DNA of 64,000 nt, from the NCBI GenBank assembly GCA_040880545.1, contig JBBDIE010000175.1, forward strand, positions 1 to 64,000, in the 5' to 3' direction. Position numbers and translations under genes: made by a program. The DNA comes from M55B112 sp040880545 (lineage in GTDB: Bacteria > Bacteroidota > Bacteroidia > Bacteroidales > GCA-2748055). Positions 60,720 to 64,000 of the stretch are shown piece by piece. Position 1 is the first letter of the stretch. Every line of letters starts with the position of its first letter. The notes beneath the pieces are model-generated. The model saw only the letters and a list, made by a program, of their open reading frames with translations. It was not told where the DNA came from and did no database searches.

Positions 60720-63700
60720 TTAAAATCCAATGTTTAACCCTACACCATAAAAGCTGGTTTGTGGATAAACAGATTCGTTACTGTACGTTCTTGGCATCTC
60801 AGGGTCAATCCATTTCCACTTGGATTTTGTAAAAGTGAGCACATTGCTTGCCATTAAAGTCACTTTCGCACTTTTAATATTCATTGGATTTAGTAAAGAT
60901 TCAGGCAGTTGATAGGACAATTCTATATTTTTTAACCTGAGATAATCTGCCCTGAAAGTAGAGAATGTTGAATTTTTATTGGTCTCAGTACTTGCGCCGA
61001 CTACTAATCTCGGATAAGTTGCGTTTTCTCTTGTATCAATTAATTCACCGGTATATGGGTCTTCATAATATGCCCATCTTCCCAGATGCATCTCCTGTAC
61101 TTTTGAATTATTATAGAATTCTTTTGACATTAGACTATCGAATGACCGGCTGAACCCACCGGCTCCCTGCCAGAACATAGTTAAGCCTAATCCTTTGTAA
61201 ATAAACGTATAATTTAATCCGTAGATATATTCCGGCCGGTCAGTCATACCGATTGCACCCACATCAAAATTGTCGATTACTCCGTCGTCATTTCGGTCAA
61301 CAAACTTGAGATCGCCCGGATAAACGGGAGTTGTTGGAACTGGTACAGAAGGAGTAGCATCAGCCGGAAGTACGTATTTATTTGCACCTTCAACTAATTC
61401 ATCCCACTGATACCCTAATTCTTCGAAAGTATAATATTCTCCATTCCAGGTATAACCGAATAATTGTCCAATTGATTTTCCTGTACGATTTTTATATTCC
61501 AGATCGTACTTAATTTCGTCGATATCAATGATTGTGTTAACAGCTCGTGAAAAATTACCATTTGCAATAACAGAAAAGTCTCCAAAGTTTTTCCTAAGGG
61601 AGGCGGTTATTTCAAATCCCTCATTATTTACTTTTCCAAAGTTTTCTGGAGGTAGTTGATTTTGCTGGAGTCCGGTAACCTGTGTGAGTGTATTCCTGGT
61701 GGCCAGAATATTGGAACGTTTTTCAAAGAAGTAATCAAATCCCAAACTAATGAGGCCATTAAATATCTGCATATCGACACCGTAATTTTGCTTTTTGGCA
61801 ATCTCCCAGCTTACATTCTCATTAGCCAGGGAAGATTCCACCAAAGTTGGATATGTATTGTACGCATCACCAAAACTATAGTCCCGGCCCGGTTCAAAAA
61901 TGGACAGATATAAGTACTGATAGTTCCCGATTTTGTCGTTTCCTGCTGTACCATAGGAACCTCTGATTTTGAAGAAGTTAATTACGGAAATATTTGACTT
62001 AAAGAAATTTTCTTCTGAAACTATCCAACCTGCGGAGAAAGCAGGGAACAGAGCATATCTTTCCTGTCTTTCGAATTGGGTAGAACCATTATATCCTAAA
62101 TTTGCTTCGGCCAGGTATCTGTGTTTAAAAGCGTAGGTTACCCTTCCGGCAAAACCAAGATGTGCTGTCCATGGATTGGCATTACGCGATTTTTTATCCT
62201 GGTTGTACAAAGCAAGCCCAGTTACTTTATGGGCACCAAATGTACGATCATATGTAAGCGCAGCTTCAACGTATGGATTATTCCGGGTACCGTAGTTAAG
62301 TGTCCTGTACCGGGGTAGTTCTGCTTGTTGCATTTGGGTATAGGTATCTGTTGCAGGATTGTATTTATAGGTCCCCGGTTCTGCAAGGATTCTGAATTCA
62401 TAATCCATCGCCGTATTAATACCAGATTTAACTCTGAATGCCAGCCCTTCTGTGATAAAATCCAATTTCTGTTTGAAATTCAACATGGCATAAAGGCTCT
62501 GATCCTTTTCAGTCTGGCTGGAGCCCCTCCGTAGGTTTCCGTACGCACTGTTTTCATCCATGTCCGATGCACCAATAGATCCGTTTGGATTAATCAATGC
62601 TGTCAGGTTTGGTGGTTCCATGATTACAGTTCGCCACATTCCATAACCATCGGAAGCACCCTGGGGGATATTACGCGTATCCTGAATTCTTCCATTTAGA
62701 TTTACACCAAGTTCAGTGGTTTTTGTTAACTGAAAATCGAAATTCATCCTTAAATTAAATCGATTATAGCCTGCATTGGTACTGTAATCTGTTTCGTCCC
62801 ATTGCCTGTATGCACCTTCCTGTGATAAAAACTCACCACCAACAAAATACTTTACTTGCTCGGTTCCCCCACGTAGGCTAATATTATACCGTTGTTCTGG
62901 GGCGTAGGGTGCAACCACCTCTTCAAACCAATCAATATCAGGGTGGGTGTAGGGTGAATCCCCTGTTCTGTAATGTTCAAGATCCTCCTCTGTGTAAAAA
63001 GGATTGTTCCCCACATTTATTAAGGCCTCATTATATAAACGGGCATGATCGTAAGATCCCAGGAAATTCGGGAAATTGATTATTTTATGCAAACGATACT
63101 GTCCGTTAACGTCAATTTCAGGTTTTCCTGAGTATCCTCGTTTGGTGGTAATCAATATGACACCATTTGCCCCTCGCACACCATAAACAGCCGTTGCTGA
63201 AGCATCCTTCAGGACAGAAAATGATTCAATATCATTCGGATTAATTCTACTAAGACTACCTTCCATTCCATCAATCAGGATCAGCGGAGAGCTGTCATTT
63301 ATGGTACTTACCCCCCGAATGGACATAATCGGATCATCAGCACCTGGCCTTCCTTCTCCCATTTTAATAATCAGACCTGAGACTCTACCTGCAAGTGAAT
63401 TCGAAAGGTTTGAGGTGGCAATATCGGTAAGATCTTCACTATCAACACTCGATATGGCACCCACTACGCTAATCTTCTGTTGTGTTCCATAACCGACAAC
63501 TACTACCTCTTCCAGATCTTCGGCCGTACTTTCCATTGTAATTTCCAGATTAGTCTGGTTACCAATAATTTGATGTTGCGTAGCATAACCTATAAAAGAA
63601 ATGACCAGAACACTTTCCGGACCATCAATATTAATTGAAAAATTCCCGTTACTATCGGTTATTGTGCCTCTTGTTGTTCCTTCAAGAACTACTGTGGCTC

Positions 63701-63818
63701 CTGGAACTATTTCACCGTTTTCATCCTGTACAAATCCAGTGATCTGTCTTTGTTGTGCATTTAAAGTCAGTATTGTTGCACAAATCAGTAATGTAAATAA
63801 TATTGTTTTTTTCATCAT
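60720..63818 (-). CDS. SusC/RagA-like TonB-dependent transporter
   Basis: Outer-membrane TonB-dependent receptor importing oligosaccharides. Signal peptide 1-21 (LNAQ), an N-terminal carboxypeptidase-regulatory-like domain (GATVVLEGTTRGTITDSNG), the EEVVVVGYG TonB-box region, a plug domain (SIRGVSTINDSSPLILIDGM and KDASATAVYGVRGANGVILI) and a barrel. 1032 aa is normal. No N-terminal secretin/TonB signalling (STN) domain before the regulatory domain was seen, so sigma-factor signalling through it is unlikely. Paired with SusD downstream; a second SusD-like gene end lies 48 bases upstream. Confidence 0.96.
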   Translation of the reverse strand: MMKKTILFTLLICATILTLNAQQRQITGFVQDENGEIVPGATVVLEGTTRGTITDSNGNFSINIDGPESVLVISFIGYATQHQIIGNQTNLEITMESTAEDLEEVVVVGYGTQQKISVVGAISSVDSEDLTDIATSNLSNSLAGRVSGLIIKMGEGRPGADDPIMSIRGVSTINDSSPLILIDGMEGSLSRINPNDIESFSVLKDASATAVYGVRGANGVILITTKRGYSGKPEIDVNGQYRLHKIINFPNFLGSYDHARLYNEALINVGNNPFYTEEDLEHYRTGDSPYTHPDIDWFEEVVAPYAPEQRYNISLRGGTEQVKYFVGGEFLSQEGAYRQWDETDYSTNAGYNRFNLRMNFDFQLTKTTELGVNLNGRIQDTRNIPQGASDGYGMWRTVIMEPPNLTALINPNGSIGASDMDENSAYGNLRRGSSQTEKDQSLYAMLNFKQKLDFITEGLAFRVKSGINTAMDYEFRILAEPGTYKYNPATDTYTQMQQAELPRYRTLNYGTRNNPYVEAALTYDRTFGAHKVTGLALYNQDKKSRNANPWTAHLGFAGRVTYAFKHRYLAEANLGYNGSTQFERQERYALFPAFSAGWIVSEENFFKSNISVINFFKIRGSYGTAGNDKIGNYQYLYLSIFEPGRDYSFGDAYNTYPTLVESSLANENVSWEIAKKQNYGVDMQIFNGLISLGFDYFFEKRSNILATRNTLTQVTGLQQNQLPPENFGKVNNEGFEITASLRKNFGDFSVIANGNFSRAVNTIIDIDEIKYDLEYKNRTGKSIGQLFGYTWNGEYYTFEELGYQWDELVEGANKYVLPADATPSVPVPTTPVYPGDLKFVDRNDDGVIDNFDVGAIGMTDRPEYIYGLNYTFIYKGLGLTMFWQGAGGFSRSFDSLMSKEFYNNSKVQEMHLGRWAYYEDPYTGELIDTRENATYPRLVVGASTETNKNSTFSTFRADYLRLKNIELSYQLPESLLNPMNIKSAKVTLMASNVLTFTKSKWKWIDPEMPRTYSNESVYPQTSFYGVGLNIGF

Positions 63819-63866
63819 TGGAAATTTTTTACAAAAACCATACTTATTCCTGAATCAATTAAAGTT

Positions 63867-64000
63867 TTACCACCCAGCGTTTTGCTGTAAACTACTGTTT
63901 CTGTTTATTTCACTCTGGGGTAGCGGGTAGAGGTTCATTTCCGGCCTGAATACCCTGCTTTGGGCAACTTTAGGTTCATATGTAAATGTTGAATCATTGA
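63867..64000 (-). CDS. C-terminal end of another SusD/RagB-like protein (partial)
   Basis: The last 44 codons, reading on the minus strand into the window edge: the translated end contains PKVAQSRVFRPEMNLYPLPQ and then SEINRNSSLQQNAGW followed by TAA. The LYPLPQSEINRN...QNAGW pattern is the standard end of SusD proteins (LYPIPQSELNINPNLKQNPGY-like). It cannot belong to the downstream pair, which has its own SusD, so a second SusC/SusD pair probably continues beyond the window in the same transcript. The 5' end is missing. Confidence 0.85.
   Translation of the reverse strand, partial: NDSTFTYEPKVAQSRVFRPEMNLYPLPQSEINRNSSLQQNAGW

Overview
The window comes from a Bacteroidota chromosome, most likely a marine, polysaccharide-degrading member of the Marinilabiliales/Prolixibacteraceae type. 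The grounds are a SusC/SusD pair, many lipoproteins, a type IX secretion (T9SS) C-terminal domain, TTTG-N22-TAATTTTG promoter architecture, WbqC and OmpP1/FadL family proteins, and moderately AT-rich DNA. It is a draft assembly: a 100-N gap (6402-6501) lies inside a tandem repeat of a coding region. The genus is inferred, not proven.

Left part (1-22174), mostly conserved or core genes: a 7TMR-DISM/SpoIIE phosphatase (minus); a lipoprotein with a LamG-like domain and FG-GAP-type repeats (plus); a Tyr/Asn/Ser-rich repeat lipoprotein cut by the gap, and an OmpP1/FadL-like porin (plus); then minus-strand groups dapB-lepB-lepB-wbqC and thrS-infC-rpmI-rplT, a YgiQ radical SAM protein and a dipeptidyl peptidase IV; then a plus-strand PKD lipoprotein and tRNA-Leu(CAG). 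Two related inverted-repeat (MITE-like) elements lie in the gaps at 250-572 and 16356-16635. The second sits directly in front of thrS.

Right part (22282-64000): every gene is on the minus strand, and together they form one large catabolic locus for a sulfated, alpha-L-fucose- (or L-galactose-) containing polysaccharide. Read in the direction of transcription (right to left) it starts with the end of one SusD-like protein and a complete SusC/SusD uptake pair. Next come a GH141-like beta-helix enzyme, three GH29 alpha-L-fucosidases, eight type-I (formylglycine) sulfatases of several branches, a purple-acid-phosphatase-like phosphoesterase, a DUF1593 nucleoside-hydrolase-like protein, a secreted RraA-family protein, two tandem GH10-like proteins that lack the usual acid/base Glu, and two further beta-helix proteins. 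The block ends with sugar uptake and cytosolic sugar-nucleotide genes: a GDP-mannose 3,5-epimerase homologue, a fused nucleotidyltransferase/fucokinase-like protein, a sugar mutarotase, mannose-1-phosphate guanylyltransferase and the fucose permease FucP.

How it may work: SusCD imports oligosaccharides, periplasmic and surface sulfatases strip sulfate, GH29/GH141/GH10-like enzymes cut the sugars, FucP imports the free deoxy-L-sugar, and the mutarotase plus kinase/nucleotidyltransferase prepare it for metabolism or salvage. The most unusual parts are the compact nucleotidyltransferase-fucokinase fusion beside a plant-like GDP-mannose epimerase, the two His-for-Glu GH10-like paralogues, and the RraA-family protein with a signal peptide. 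No regulator, no sulfatase-maturing enzyme and no FucI/FucK/FucA were found in the window.
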